A stretch of DNA of 64,000 nt, from assembly GCF_011044495.1 (NCBI RefSeq), contig NZ_CP049143.1, positions 5,642,001-5,706,000 on the forward strand, written 5' to 3'. Shown one piece after another: positions 51,803-60,487 of the stretch. The position numbers and the translations under genes are program-made. Source of the DNA: Roseimicrobium sp. ORNL1. GTDB taxonomy: Bacteria; Verrucomicrobiota; Verrucomicrobiia; Verrucomicrobiales; Verrucomicrobiaceae. The number at the start of each line of letters is the position of its first letter. The stretch's first letter is position 1. Under the pieces are notes generated by a model. It saw only the letters and a list, made by a program, of their open reading frames with translations, searched no databases and had not been told where the DNA came from.

Positions 51803-53467
51803 TTACTTTGCCAGCACGTCCACAATGGCCTCGCCCACACAACCGCTGGGCATCTGGATGCGCAGCAGGTTCGACACGGTGGGAGCGATGTCCTGCATGT
51901 GCACCACCTTGGCGGAGGAGCCGTGCTTGATGCCCCAGCCCATGAAGAGCAGCGGAATGTGGGTGTCATAGGGATTCCACGCGCCGTGGGTGGTGCCGGT
52001 CTTGCCGGTGCGCATCCAGCCGCTGTTCAGCACCACCTGGAGGGCTCCGACGCGCCGTGAGTTGTACCCATTGATGATCATCGCCTTGAGCGGAGCGGGA
52101 ACGGTCGCCTCCCCTGCCCTCGCGGTGTCCACCACGAAGAGCACGCCCGGGAACTGCCGCAGCGTCTCGGCAGCGATGGTCTTGATGCGCTCGAAGTCGG
52201 CGCCGGCCTCCTCGATTTTCTTGAGGTCGAAGCTCACGGTGGAGTTGTCCACACCGAGGACCACCTTCTCGATGCCGGTGGCCTTCTGCACCTTTTCATT
52301 CACCAGCTTGGTGGCGTCTGTCTGGTTAAAATCTTCCGCCGGAAGCCGGTGCGCCTGCATGAAGCCGATGTTGTGGGCCACGCCGTGGTCCGCGGTGAGA
52401 AAGACAAGGTACTGCCCCTTGCCCACCTTCTGGTCGAGGAAGGCGAAGAAACTCTCCAGGTCACGGTCGAGGCGGTAGTACACGTCTTCGAGTTCCAGGG
52501 AATTCGGGCCGTACTTGTGGCCTACGTAGTCCGTGGAAGCGCAGTTGATGGTGAGGAAGTCGGTGTCTGCGTCATCGCCGAGCTGGTGACCCTCCAGGGC
52601 AGCCTGGGCGCAGCGGAGCGTGAGCGTGTTTCCGAAGGGCGTGGTGCGGATGACTTCCTTCTTCAGCTTGTAGGCAGCGGCGATTTCATGAGGGAATACC
52701 GGTGCCGTTTCCTTGCCGGTCTTGCCCTCCCACGGCACATCATCCGGGGAGCTCTGCGTGTACTTCTCCGCGGGCTGTGCGAGAGACCAATTATCCTTCA
52801 CGAGTTCGGCACCGACGTTGCGCCCGTTAAACTCGGTGAGCCACTGCGGCGCTTCCTTCATGTAAAAGGTGCTGGAGATGAATCCTCCTGACAAATCATC
52901 AAACCAGTAAGCCGCCGTGGCTGAATGACCCGCCGGCAGAATGGCTGCGCGGTCCTTCAGCGAAACGCCCACCACCTTCGAGCGGAAGTTCGTCGCGAGA
53001 CGAAGCTCATCCGTGACGGTGGTGACCAGAAGGTTGCGCGGGGACATCTTCCCTTCCTCGGATTGGCTGCCAATCGTCGTTACGGTGGCGTCCTCCACGC
53101 AGTAGACGCTCTTCCCCGTCGCCTGGTCGCGCCATTCATTCCCCGTGATGCCGTGGATGGCAGGCACGGAGCCGGTGAAGACCGTCGCATGCCCCACCGC
53201 GGTGGCGGAAGGCAGGTGATTGATGAAGGTATTGTCACACGTGAATCCCTCGCGCAGCATCCGTTTGAACCCGCCCTCTCCAAACTGGTGGCTGAAACGG
53301 TGCAGGTAATCCCAACGCATCTGGTCAATGGCAATGCCGACCACCAATTTTGGCCGGGCTACTGAGCCGGTCGCACCGTTATCCTTCGGCCCTTCCTGGC
53401 CGGACAAGGAGACGCTGTGAACGAGGGAGACGAACGATAAGGCTGCAAAGGCTTTTAAAGTAGACAT
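51803..53467 (-). CDS. alkaline-phosphatase superfamily phosphatase (PafA-like)
   Basis: A 554-residue exported phosphatase with a signal peptide (MSTLKAFAALSFVSLVHS). Landmarks of the PafA-type alkaline phosphatase: VVGIAIDQMRWDYLHRF (first metal Asp), NHLPSATAVGHATVFTGSVPAIHGI (nucleophilic Thr region), ILPAGHSATAAYWFD, LTINCASTDYVGHKYGPNSLE and FLTADHGVAHNIG (metal D-H). PafA-type enzymes hydrolyse a wide range of phosphomonoesters in the periplasm. The frame is open to 53509, but the signal peptide places the start at 53467. Confidence 0.9.
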   Translation of the reverse strand: MSTLKAFAALSFVSLVHSVSLSGQEGPKDNGATGSVARPKLVVGIAIDQMRWDYLHRFSHQFGEGGFKRMLREGFTCDNTFINHLPSATAVGHATVFTGSVPAIHGITGNEWRDQATGKSVYCVEDATVTTIGSQSEEGKMSPRNLLVTTVTDELRLATNFRSKVVGVSLKDRAAILPAGHSATAAYWFDDLSGGFISSTFYMKEAPQWLTEFNGRNVGAELVKDNWSLAQPAEKYTQSSPDDVPWEGKTGKETAPVFPHEIAAAYKLKKEVIRTTPFGNTLTLRCAQAALEGHQLGDDADTDFLTINCASTDYVGHKYGPNSLELEDVYYRLDRDLESFFAFLDQKVGKGQYLVFLTADHGVAHNIGFMQAHRLPAEDFNQTDATKLVNEKVQKATGIEKVVLGVDNSTVSFDLKKIEEAGADFERIKTIAAETLRQFPGVLFVVDTARAGEATVPAPLKAMIINGYNSRRVGALQVVLNSGWMRTGKTGTTHGAWNPYDTHIPLLFMGWGIKHGSSAKVVHMQDIAPTVSNLLRIQMPSGCVGEAIVDVLAK

Positions 53468-53649
53468 GAGGGACTCTGGAAACGTGTCTGAGGGGCGCTT
53501 CCTTCCCAAACAATGCGGTGAAAGTCAATGGGGTGCGGGCTCACCCACGGCATGGGACTTCACCAGAAACGACACGCGTTTCATACAACCAAAGGCTCAT
53601 GGCAGTACCGGGGGCAGTGGCGTATGCATCGCCCCACTCATCCATCTCT

Positions 53650-54654
53650 ATGAAACCCCTCTCTCGCGTTCTCCGCTGGATCCTGCTCGCGCTGGTGACG
53701 CTGGTCGTCATCATCGCCGCCCTGTGGGTGACGGGAGCACTGTATTATGACTCGCCCTGGCCAGCGTTGCGCAAGCCGCTGGCGATTGTCTGGTTCATCG
53801 GCGCGATGGTCGCGTGGTTCTGGAATCGGCCCCGCGTCATTGCGCGTGTCGCGGTGGTGCTGACCATGGGAGGAGTGCTGGCCTGGTGGCTGACGCTGAA
53901 ACCGCGCGATGACCGTGACTGGCAGGAATACATGTCGCAGTCCCCATGGGCGGAAGTGAATGGCGACATCATCACCCTGCACAACTTCCGCAATACCAAG
54001 TACCGCACCTACACGGACTACACACCGCACTGGGAGACCCGCACGGTGAACCTCTCCAAGCTCACCGGCATCGATATTGGCATGGACTACTGGGGCTCGG
54101 AGTGGATTGCGCATCCCGTGGTGAGCTTCCAATTCTCCGATGCGCCTCCGGTGGCGTTCTCCATCGAGACCCGTCGTGAAAAGCCGGAGAGCTACTCCGC
54201 CATCGGTGGATTCTACCGGCAATACGAACTGCTCTACGTCGTGGGAGATGAGCGCGACCTCTTCGGCATCCGCGCCATCCACAGCCCGAAGAACACGATG
54301 TATCTCTACCGCGCGAAGATCACGCCTGAGAAGGCTCGCGAGCGCTTCATGGAATACATCAACGCCATGAACGCACTCAAGGAACACCCGCGCTGGTACA
54401 ACGCCGTCACCACGAACTGCACCACCACCGTGCGCACCCAGCGCCCGATGACGAATCGCACTCCGTGGGACTGGCGCATCCTGCTGAATGGGAAGCTGGA
54501 TGAGGCGATGTACGAATACGGCGCCATTGTCACCGATGGCCTCTCCTTCCCCGAGCTGAAGAAGAGCGCTGCGATCAATGATGCCGCGCGCGCTGCGGGA
54601 GAAAGTCCCGAGTTCTCCCGCCTTATTCGCGAGTCACGACCCGGTTTCCACTGA
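53650..54654 (+). CDS. membrane-anchored DUF4105 (Lnb-type) protein
   Basis: A 334-residue protein with three hydrophobic helices in its first 80 residues (RWILLALVTLVVIIAALWV, LAIVWFIGAMVAWFW, VAVVLTMGGVLAWWL), then a soluble domain of the DUF4105 type: VNLSKLTGIDIGMDYWGSEW, AHPVVSFQFSD, SAIGGFYRQYELLYVVGDE and YNAVTTNCTTTVRT, where the conserved Cys is in the last motif. The domain is expected outside the membrane and has a papain-like arrangement; activity unknown. Frame open from 53518; the membrane helix fixes the start at 53650. Divergent from the PafA-like gene. Confidence 0.82.
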   Translation: MKPLSRVLRWILLALVTLVVIIAALWVTGALYYDSPWPALRKPLAIVWFIGAMVAWFWNRPRVIARVAVVLTMGGVLAWWLTLKPRDDRDWQEYMSQSPWAEVNGDIITLHNFRNTKYRTYTDYTPHWETRTVNLSKLTGIDIGMDYWGSEWIAHPVVSFQFSDAPPVAFSIETRREKPESYSAIGGFYRQYELLYVVGDERDLFGIRAIHSPKNTMYLYRAKITPEKARERFMEYINAMNALKEHPRWYNAVTTNCTTTVRTQRPMTNRTPWDWRILLNGKLDEAMYEYGAIVTDGLSFPELKKSAAINDAARAAGESPEFSRLIRESRPGFH

Positions 54655-54658
54655 AGTG

Positions 54659-55314
54659 ATACCAAAGGAAGTTGAAACCGAGTCTTTATCGGAAAGACGT
54701 CAGACTACCCGGAGCGGTTCATGCCACAAGGGTATCCATGGAACATCGGCGTAGAACAGGCGGAGGTTAGGCGTCCCCGCCTGACAGTGGGCGTTAGGCC
54801 TCCGGCCTGACCAGCAACACATCGCATGGTCTTCGCCTTCGCCATCACTTCCACCACAAGGCCGTTTCCGGTTAACCGCAAAGAGGCAGAGACGCACAGG
54901 CATTTCGCTCGTGCCTTTGAGAGAGGCAGTGGATCAAGGAGTGGGGACATTCCTGTCCCCATGGAAGTACGAACGGAGTCATTGGAGGTAGAACGTCCCC
55001 AGTGGTGAAAGGGCGTCTCGCAGGGAGCGGCACCAGCCTGGTGCCGGCGGTGGGCAAATAGGGTGCGGAGCCTTTCTCTTCGAAGCTGTAAGAACGTTTC
55101 CAAGCTGCTCGCGTGACGACGCTGCATATGACGGCACTAGGCTAGTGCCGCTCCTTGCAAAGCAGTCGCCTCGTTTACACGAAGGGAGCTATTGAGAGCT
55201 TGAAGGTGCAGTTCGCGCTTCCATGGGGACAGGAATGTCCCCACTCCTTGGGCCTGCAGCAACACGCTGAGTAAGTTCGTCGCGCCAAGACCTGTTTTCA
55301 ACTCGTCCTGGTAT
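54659..55314. mobile_element. non-autonomous terminal-inverted-repeat element, copy A
   Basis: A 656-base intergenic element bounded by ATACCAAAGGAAGTTGAAAC at 54659 and, inverted, ATACCAGGACGAGTTGAAAA ending at 55314. About 100 bases at the left end and about 85 at the right end match copy B (59990-60304). Inside lie a perfect 32-base inverted repeat (54936-54967 with 55218-55249) and the 49-base dispersed repeat (54761-54810). TA flanks both ends, as for IS630/Tc1-type targets. No transposase is encoded, so it is MITE-like. It fills the gap between the DUF4105 gene and the isomerase-like gene. Confidence 0.65.
54761..54810. repeat. 49-base dispersed repeat, copy 2 (inverted)
   Basis: Inverted relative of the repeat at 33016-33065 (about 43 of 49 bases identical), containing CGGAGGTTAGGC and TTAGGCCTCCGGCCTGA. 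It is nested inside the terminal-inverted-repeat element 54659-55314. Confidence 0.75.
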
Positions 55315-55336
55315 GAGAATCTGCGCTCGCGGTGAA

Positions 55337-56263
55337 TCACAGATTGCCCACGAAAGGCTCCAAGACATTGCGCGCCACGCGCAGTGCCCGTTTTCGGCCT
55401 TCCAGCGTCTTGCCAAACGTGTCGTCCTCCACCTCGATGCACAGCGGACCCTTGTAGCCGATGCGCATGAGCTCGCCCATGTAGGCAGCCCAGTTGATAT
55501 CACCAAAGCCGGGGATGCGCGGCTGGTGCCAGCGCAGTGGATAATCAAAGCGACCCACTTCCTGCAAGGCGACGCGGTCGATCTTCACATCCTTCGCATG
55601 CAGGTGGAAGAGCTTCTCACGGAACTCGGCCAGCGGACGCAGCGGGTCCATGTCCTGGAGAATGAAGTGGGAAGGATCGTAATTGAGGCCAAAGCTCGGT
55701 GAATCGATATCGCTGAACGCGCGACGCCAGATGGCAGGTGTCGTCAGCAGGTTCTTCCCGCCGGGCCATTCATCGCGGGTGAAGGACATGGGACAGTTCT
55801 CAATGCCAATCTTCACGCCGTGGTCCTCAGCGAGTTCAACGATGGGTTTCCAAGTCTTGAGGAATCGCGGCCAGTTTTCATCGATGGGCTTGGTCCAGTC
55901 ACGTCCCACAAAGCCGTTCACATTTTTGAGCCCTAGCTTCGGCGCTGCGGTGATGAGTTTCTTGAAATGTGCCACGGCCACTCGAGCCACCTCGGGATTC
56001 GGGTCCAGCATGTTGGGATAGTATCCCAGCGCGCTGATGCTCACGCCAGCAGCGCGGCATAGCGCCAGGATATCCTCTGCCCTTGTCTTCGTGAGTGAGG
56101 ACACATCCACATGCGTGACGCCAGCGAAGCGTCGCTCGGCCTTGCCCACGGGCCAGCACATGACTTCGACGGTGGAGAACCTTTCCTGTGCCGCGAAGGA
56201 GAGCACTTCTTCCAGAGAAAGCTCCGCGAGGATGGCCGTGACAAATCCGAGTTGGATGGACAT
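55337..56263 (-). CDS. sugar phosphate isomerase/epimerase-like TIM-barrel protein
   Basis: A 308-residue protein of the xylose-isomerase-like TIM-barrel superfamily. It starts IQLGFVTAILAELSLEEVLSFA and has VEVMCWP, GVSISALGYYPNMLDP, GLKNVNGFVG, DHGVKIGIENCP (metal Glu), SFGLNYDPSHFILQ (Asp/His ligands), FHLHAKDVKID and GPLCIEVEDD (last metal Glu). No signal peptide, so cytoplasmic. Such proteins isomerise or epimerise sugars, or take part in inositol-type catabolism; substrate unknown. The start at 56263 fits the family. It lies next to the outer-membrane-like gene on the same strand (45 bases). Confidence 0.88.
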   Translation of the reverse strand: MSIQLGFVTAILAELSLEEVLSFAAQERFSTVEVMCWPVGKAERRFAGVTHVDVSSLTKTRAEDILALCRAAGVSISALGYYPNMLDPNPEVARVAVAHFKKLITAAPKLGLKNVNGFVGRDWTKPIDENWPRFLKTWKPIVELAEDHGVKIGIENCPMSFTRDEWPGGKNLLTTPAIWRRAFSDIDSPSFGLNYDPSHFILQDMDPLRPLAEFREKLFHLHAKDVKIDRVALQEVGRFDYPLRWHQPRIPGFGDINWAAYMGELMRIGYKGPLCIEVEDDTFGKTLEGRKRALRVARNVLEPFVGNL

Positions 56264-56308
56264 AGGCTGAAGTGGCTGAGGCAATCGGAATGGGACTCTC
56301 TCTAAACG

Positions 56309-57178
56309 TCAGAACACCATCGAAAGTCCCACAAAAACGAGGTCATTTTCACTCTCGCCTCCGCGGAGGAATTCAACGCCGGTTTCCAACTCGACGCGCC
56401 CGCTGACTTTCACCCCAGGGGTGATGGCGAAGGCATGACGTGTTTCACTTTCGAACCACATCGCGGCATAGCGCAGGTTCAGCGTGAGCCAGGCATTCAT
56501 CTCCCAGGCCACCTCCACCGCGGCGGTGTCGCGTACGAAGCCGTCGTTATTCTCATACGCCGCGAAGTGGGTCATGTCTGTGAGACCCACGTGCGTTTCC
56601 ACGCCCTCGGGATCACGATTGTAGAAGGAGTGACTGCCTATCAGCGTCACAGCCACATCGCCAATTTCCCACGTGATTCCTCCCAGCAACATCAAGTGGT
56701 GCATGGTCTCCAGTTCATCAGTCTCCTCCACCACCGACCTTGCACGTGCATAGGACGGACCGCAGAATAGCGAGAGGGACTCATCCTCACGCTGCAAGAC
56801 TTTCCACGTTCCCCGCAGCCCGGTTCCCACCGCCTGCAGGCGCTCCACCTCGGGATAAACAAACCCGAATATCTCCACTTCCAGGTCATCAGCAAAGTCG
56901 CGAATCAACTCTGCATTAAAATAAGACACCTCCGTGGCACCGAGCACCTCCCGCTGCGCATGCGCCCCCAGGCCGAGGTGCAAATCTTCACCCAGCGCCA
57001 CCACCGCACCGAGTCCACCATGCCAGTAGCCGTGCCTGCCGATGTAGAGCTCTGACTCGATTTCCACATTTTCCGGTTCCTTCCCTCCCGCATGCCCAGG
57101 CGCCTCGGCGGCAGAGGCGCGATGTGCGTGAAGGCACCAGGTAAGAGCACACAGAAGAGCACAGGCGCGGGTGAACAT
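56309..57178 (-). CDS. exported beta-barrel-like hypothetical protein
   Basis: A 289-residue protein with a signal peptide (MFTRACALLCALTWCLHAHRASA). The rest alternates hydrophobic and polar residues in strand-like runs (ELYIGRHGYWHGGLGAVVAL, VSYFNAELIRDF, VEIFGFVYPEVE, TVELETG-like strands) and ends with F in ENDLVFVGLSMVF, as outer-membrane barrels do. No family recognised; an outer-membrane porin-like or surface protein is likely. A 38-base direct repeat lies 85 bases upstream of its start (57263-57300). Confidence 0.6.
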   Translation of the reverse strand: MFTRACALLCALTWCLHAHRASAAEAPGHAGGKEPENVEIESELYIGRHGYWHGGLGAVVALGEDLHLGLGAHAQREVLGATEVSYFNAELIRDFADDLEVEIFGFVYPEVERLQAVGTGLRGTWKVLQREDESLSLFCGPSYARARSVVEETDELETMHHLMLLGGITWEIGDVAVTLIGSHSFYNRDPEGVETHVGLTDMTHFAAYENNDGFVRDTAAVEVAWEMNAWLTLNLRYAAMWFESETRHAFAITPGVKVSGRVELETGVEFLRGGESENDLVFVGLSMVF

Positions 57179-57262
57179 CTTGCGGTGTTTCTATCAGAGC
57201 GGTCCACAGCGTGGCAATCCTTTCCTGAGGGACGGCTGCACCGCTGCACGCCCCGAGGATTC

Positions 57263-57300
57263 CCATTTGTCTTGACCGTATGCCTTCAAACACGCAATCC
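57263..57300. repeat. 38-base direct repeat, left copy
   Basis: CCATTTGTCTTGACCGTATG and the following 18 bases are identical to 58580-58617. Both copies are flanked by similar but non-identical sequence (GCCCCG before, CCCTTG after). Together they bracket a 1.3-kb stretch of lower GC content. Confidence 0.8.
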
Positions 57301-57373
57301 CTGCCCTTGCTCAAAGGCAACTTCTGAAGAGAACCTCTCGCTTCGCCTCGCTCTTCCCTGCTTGAGGTCGAGT

Positions 57374-58327
57374 TTACGACGATCTCTTCATTGGGAGATG
57401 AGTCCTTAGGCTCATATACCCTGGAGAACCTTCCGTCATATCCTTGATGCCTCGCATGCCGTCTAATTTTGGCTGGGATGGCAGAGATTGCACGGCACCC
57501 ATCTTTATCTCCTTGAGCTTCCAGACTTCTCTCACCTGAATTTCTTCACTATTTGCGAAATACAATGTCTTTTGAATTTCTGTTGGCCAAGCTCCGTTTT
57601 CGTACTTGTCACCACTTACAATCCAATCGCACCGGACCGAGCCGTCTCGTATTTGGACCACGCGGCGGATCACTCCCTTTGCTGTGTCGAACCAGAAGAG
57701 GATCTCCATTTTATCTTGCTCCAAACCGATGCGCCATTGTGGACTCTCTTCGCCAAGCCCCTTGGGAAGGGCGAAGTCGGCAGGTATCATTTCAAGTTTG
57801 GCAGACGGCCTTTCCAAGTTCATCCGCAAGAATCCCCAGAGTCCGTCAACGATAATCAAGGGCCTCATTTGCTCTATCTTATAGACCGTAAGCTCCTTGT
57901 TCGCGAAGGATGTGTTGTAACACATCCCATCCCCTGGGACGAGCCACTCTTCCACCGAAGGATTTTGGAGATCTGGTTCACTTGAACCTTCTATCCTGGA
58001 CGCATAGGCATCGGCGCTTAACAGCGAGGTGACAATTTTCTGATAGGTTACCCGCGGTTTGCTTACATCCCTATTCCCAGGATATGGTCTCCTTGTCCTT
58101 TCCTCGTACATGTGAATGACGCGCGACAATTCCGCAATTGAAGTTTCATGCCTCACTTCCCAAACGAATTGACTACCATAACTCAACTGGATCTGAGCCT
58201 TAAGCCTCTCTGCGGGAGACAAGACATCCTCTGAGTGGGCGAAAACTGGAGCCATCAGCATGAAGCAGGCTCCGATCATCAGACGGGCGCCCGCCATGCA
58301 TGGTATTAGGTGGCAGTGGTGGCTCAT
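57374..58327 (-). CDS. exported hypothetical protein in low-GC islet
   Basis: A 317-residue protein with a signal-like segment (MAGARLMIGACFMLMAPVFAHSED, residues 11-34). The remainder looks globular: QIQLSYGSQFVWEVRH, KLEMIPADFALPKG, QDKMEILFWFD and EIQVREVWKLKEIKMG. No family recognised. Either the ATG at 58327 or the one at 58297 may be the start. If 58327 is used, it overlaps the stop of the small frame upstream as ATGA. DNA composition is clearly lower in GC than neighbours, for example around 57541-57600, suggesting acquisition by transfer. Confidence 0.6.
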   Translation of the reverse strand: MSHHCHLIPCMAGARLMIGACFMLMAPVFAHSEDVLSPAERLKAQIQLSYGSQFVWEVRHETSIAELSRVIHMYEERTRRPYPGNRDVSKPRVTYQKIVTSLLSADAYASRIEGSSEPDLQNPSVEEWLVPGDGMCYNTSFANKELTVYKIEQMRPLIIVDGLWGFLRMNLERPSAKLEMIPADFALPKGLGEESPQWRIGLEQDKMEILFWFDTAKGVIRRVVQIRDGSVRCDWIVSGDKYENGAWPTEIQKTLYFANSEEIQVREVWKLKEIKMGAVQSLPSQPKLDGMRGIKDMTEGSPGYMSLRTHLPMKRSS

Positions 58328-58515
58328 GGTAATCGCCGGTTATAAAAATCTGCGCTGATAACTTCGTGCCACAGCCAATTCGCGTGATGAATGTTGTAGT
58401 GAGCGTAGTTGCGGCAGCAACCATCCACGGACATTTCCTGACGCTTGTCGAGATTTATTCGATGGTCGATGGCATGGACCATCCTTGCTCCGTACGTGAA
58501 ACGTCCGTGGCACAT
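58324..58515 (-). CDS. 63-residue small protein or C-terminal gene remnant
   Basis: Reads HGRFTYGARMVHAIDHRIN, then LDKRQEMSVDGCCRNYAHYN, then IHHANWLWHEVISADFYNRR, a balanced Trp/Tyr/His-containing sequence unlike the shadow frames of this window. It ends in TGA overlapping the ATG of the next gene (ATGA), the usual sign of translational coupling. An in-frame stop precedes its ATG by one codon, so it is either a genuine small protein or the tail of a broken gene. No family is recognised. Confidence 0.45.
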   Translation of the reverse strand: MCHGRFTYGARMVHAIDHRINLDKRQEMSVDGCCRNYAHYNIHHANWLWHEVISADFYNRRLP

Positions 58516-58579
58516 ATTTCATTGGCATCCTCGAGGTGTATTTTCATTTAGCAACTGCCTCCCCAAGCCCCGGGGAAGA

Positions 58580-58617
58580 CCATTTGTCTTGACCGTATGC
58601 CTTCAAACACGCAATCC
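58580..58617. repeat. 38-base direct repeat, right copy
   Basis: Identical to 57263-57300 over 38 bases. It lies 92 bases upstream of the substrate-binding-protein start. The interval 58516-58708 has no other supported feature. Confidence 0.8.
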
Positions 58618-58708
58618 TTCCCTTGGCTCCACTTCCAAGTGTGATGCCACTTCCCAGGTACAGGAAGTGGAAGGACCAGCAGATAAACACTGTGAGATCC
58701 CTATTCCG

Positions 58709-59977
58709 ATGAACTCCACGCTTCTCAAGCCCGCTCTTCTGAGCGCCTTCGCTTTAGTTCTCCTCGTTGCCAACTGCCTTTCGCAGGACACGTCTGCAGA
58801 TGGATACAAAATTGGAGTGATACTCGCGACCTCCGGCCCGGCCAAAGACATTGGAGAACCGGAAGAGAAGGGACTCAAGGCACTGATGTCCCTTACAGGC
58901 CCCCTTTCCTGGAGTGGCAGATTAACGCTGGAGTATCGGGATTCTGCAGGAAAGCCTGAGCGGGCACTTGAATACCTGGAGCAGTTCAGCAAAGACCCCA
59001 ACGTTGTCGCCGTCATTGGTCCCAGCACCTCGGGCGAAGCCATCCCCCTGGCACGCAAAGCGGCAGAGTATCAGCTTCCCCTGCTCACTCTGGCTGCCAG
59101 CAAGAAGATCACGCAACACCCTGAAGACCCTTCACGAACCAATCCCTGGGTCTTTCAGTTCGCACAAACCGATGAGCTGGCAGCTCAAAAACTCCTGGCG
59201 ACGCTGGCAGTTCAATCAGGGAGCGCCAGGAAGATAGCATTCCTCTATTCTGAGGACGCCTTCGGAAAGAGTGGCGCGGAAGTTTTCCTGGAAGTAGTGA
59301 AGCGTGCCTCCAGCACTGAGGTTGAGGACGGATTCGGAAAAAGCGGAGCAGAAGTTGTTCGGGAGGTAGCAAAGCGCGAGTTCGGCGTTCAAGTTGCTCA
59401 CCATGCGAGTTATCCGCATGATCTCACCCATCCAGAGGCCGTCATAAACGCCATCCGGGGAGAAGCTTCTGCGGTGGTGATATGGGGAACCTCTCCCGGA
59501 CCGGCGTTGCTGGTGGCAGCCCTGCGCAAAACAAAGCCTCAGCTCCCTATCTATCTCAGCCATGGAAATGCCACGCCCTCATTCCTCAAGGAGGTTGGTT
59601 CGGCTGGGGAGGGAGTCATTCTGATGGGTTCCCGCGTGCTGTTGCCGCTGGAGAACAACAAAAATGCATCCACCGAAAGGGATATGATCGTCGAAGGATT
59701 CCAGAGGTTTTGGAGCACACGATTCGATTCCCCACCCTCTCACTTCGCCGGGCATGCCACGGATGCCCTGAATGCCGTTTTGAGCGTGATCCAAGGCCGC
59801 GAGATCCTCTCCAGAGACAAGATTCGCGCGGCATTGGAATCACCCGGCAAATTCACCGGCATCACCGGCAACTTCCATTTCACGCCCGATGACCACGCCG
59901 GCCTGGATCTAAGCTCGCTGGAGGTGTTTGTGGTGCGGGATGGTCAGTTTGCTGTCTTTGATCCGACAAAGAAGTGA
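58709..59977 (+). CDS. ABC-type branched-chain amino-acid-like substrate-binding protein
   Basis: A 422-residue periplasmic binding protein (type I fold, LivJ-like) with a signal peptide (about 1-25, ending NCLSQ). Landmarks: YKIGVILATSGPAKDIG, VVAVIGPSTSGEAIPLARKAAEYQLPLLTLAAS, WVFQFAQTDELAAQ, KIAFLYSED, AVVIWGTSPGPALLVAALRK and HFAGHATDALNAVLSVI. An internal near-repeat of 24 residues (EDAFGKSGAEV, then EDGFGKSGAEV) occurs at about 59258-59401. No permease or ATPase genes are nearby, so it is an orphan binding protein or a receptor-linked one. The frame is open from 58445, but the signal peptide sets the start at 58709. Confidence 0.85.
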   Translation: MNSTLLKPALLSAFALVLLVANCLSQDTSADGYKIGVILATSGPAKDIGEPEEKGLKALMSLTGPLSWSGRLTLEYRDSAGKPERALEYLEQFSKDPNVVAVIGPSTSGEAIPLARKAAEYQLPLLTLAASKKITQHPEDPSRTNPWVFQFAQTDELAAQKLLATLAVQSGSARKIAFLYSEDAFGKSGAEVFLEVVKRASSTEVEDGFGKSGAEVVREVAKREFGVQVAHHASYPHDLTHPEAVINAIRGEASAVVIWGTSPGPALLVAALRKTKPQLPIYLSHGNATPSFLKEVGSAGEGVILMGSRVLLPLENNKNASTERDMIVEGFQRFWSTRFDSPPSHFAGHATDALNAVLSVIQGREILSRDKIRAALESPGKFTGITGNFHFTPDDHAGLDLSSLEVFVVRDGQFAVFDPTKK

Positions 59978-59989
59978 GCATATGGAGTT

Positions 59990-60304
59990 ATACCAAAGGA
60001 AATTGAAACCGGGTCTCTATATGAAAGACGTCGGACACCTAGAGTGGTTCATGCCGCCAGGGTACCCATGGAACACGGACATGGCACAGGCCCAAGGATC
60101 GGGAACGCCTCGTTCCCGTGGGTGAATGGGTCCATGACGCATATCCGCCGCAGCACTCTTCGGGAGCACGGGGGGCTCGACATGCAACATCCACAAGCAT
60201 GGTGACCGCTGACCGGAACGAGGCGTTCCCGATCCTTGGGCCTGCCGCAACACGCTGGGCAAGATCGTCGCGTTTCAAGACCTGTTTCCAACTCGTCTTG
60301 GTAT
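59990..60304. mobile_element. non-autonomous terminal-inverted-repeat element, copy B
   Basis: A 315-base relative of the element at 54659-55314 with the same ends (ATACCAAAGGAAATTGAAAC at the left, and AACTCGTCTTGGTAT at the right) but different, shorter cargo. A perfect 28-base inverted repeat lies inside (60089-60116 with 60215-60242), built on GGGAACG and CGTTCCC. Flanks read TTA and TTAG, with TA at both sides. No transposase. The rest of the gap, 60305-60487, holds nothing recognised. Confidence 0.65.
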
Positions 60305-60487
60305 TAGCAATTGAACAATATCGGCACGTCTCGTGATGTATCCGACGCGAATCGGCCATATGTTTCCATGAAGGGCCCATGTCGCGCGCATCGCCTTGGA
60401 GTGCGTGTACGCAAGGGGATGCGCCCCAGTGTCATGTCCCGTCACCGGGGTTACTCAGATCACGAAACGTTTGACGACTCCCGCTTC

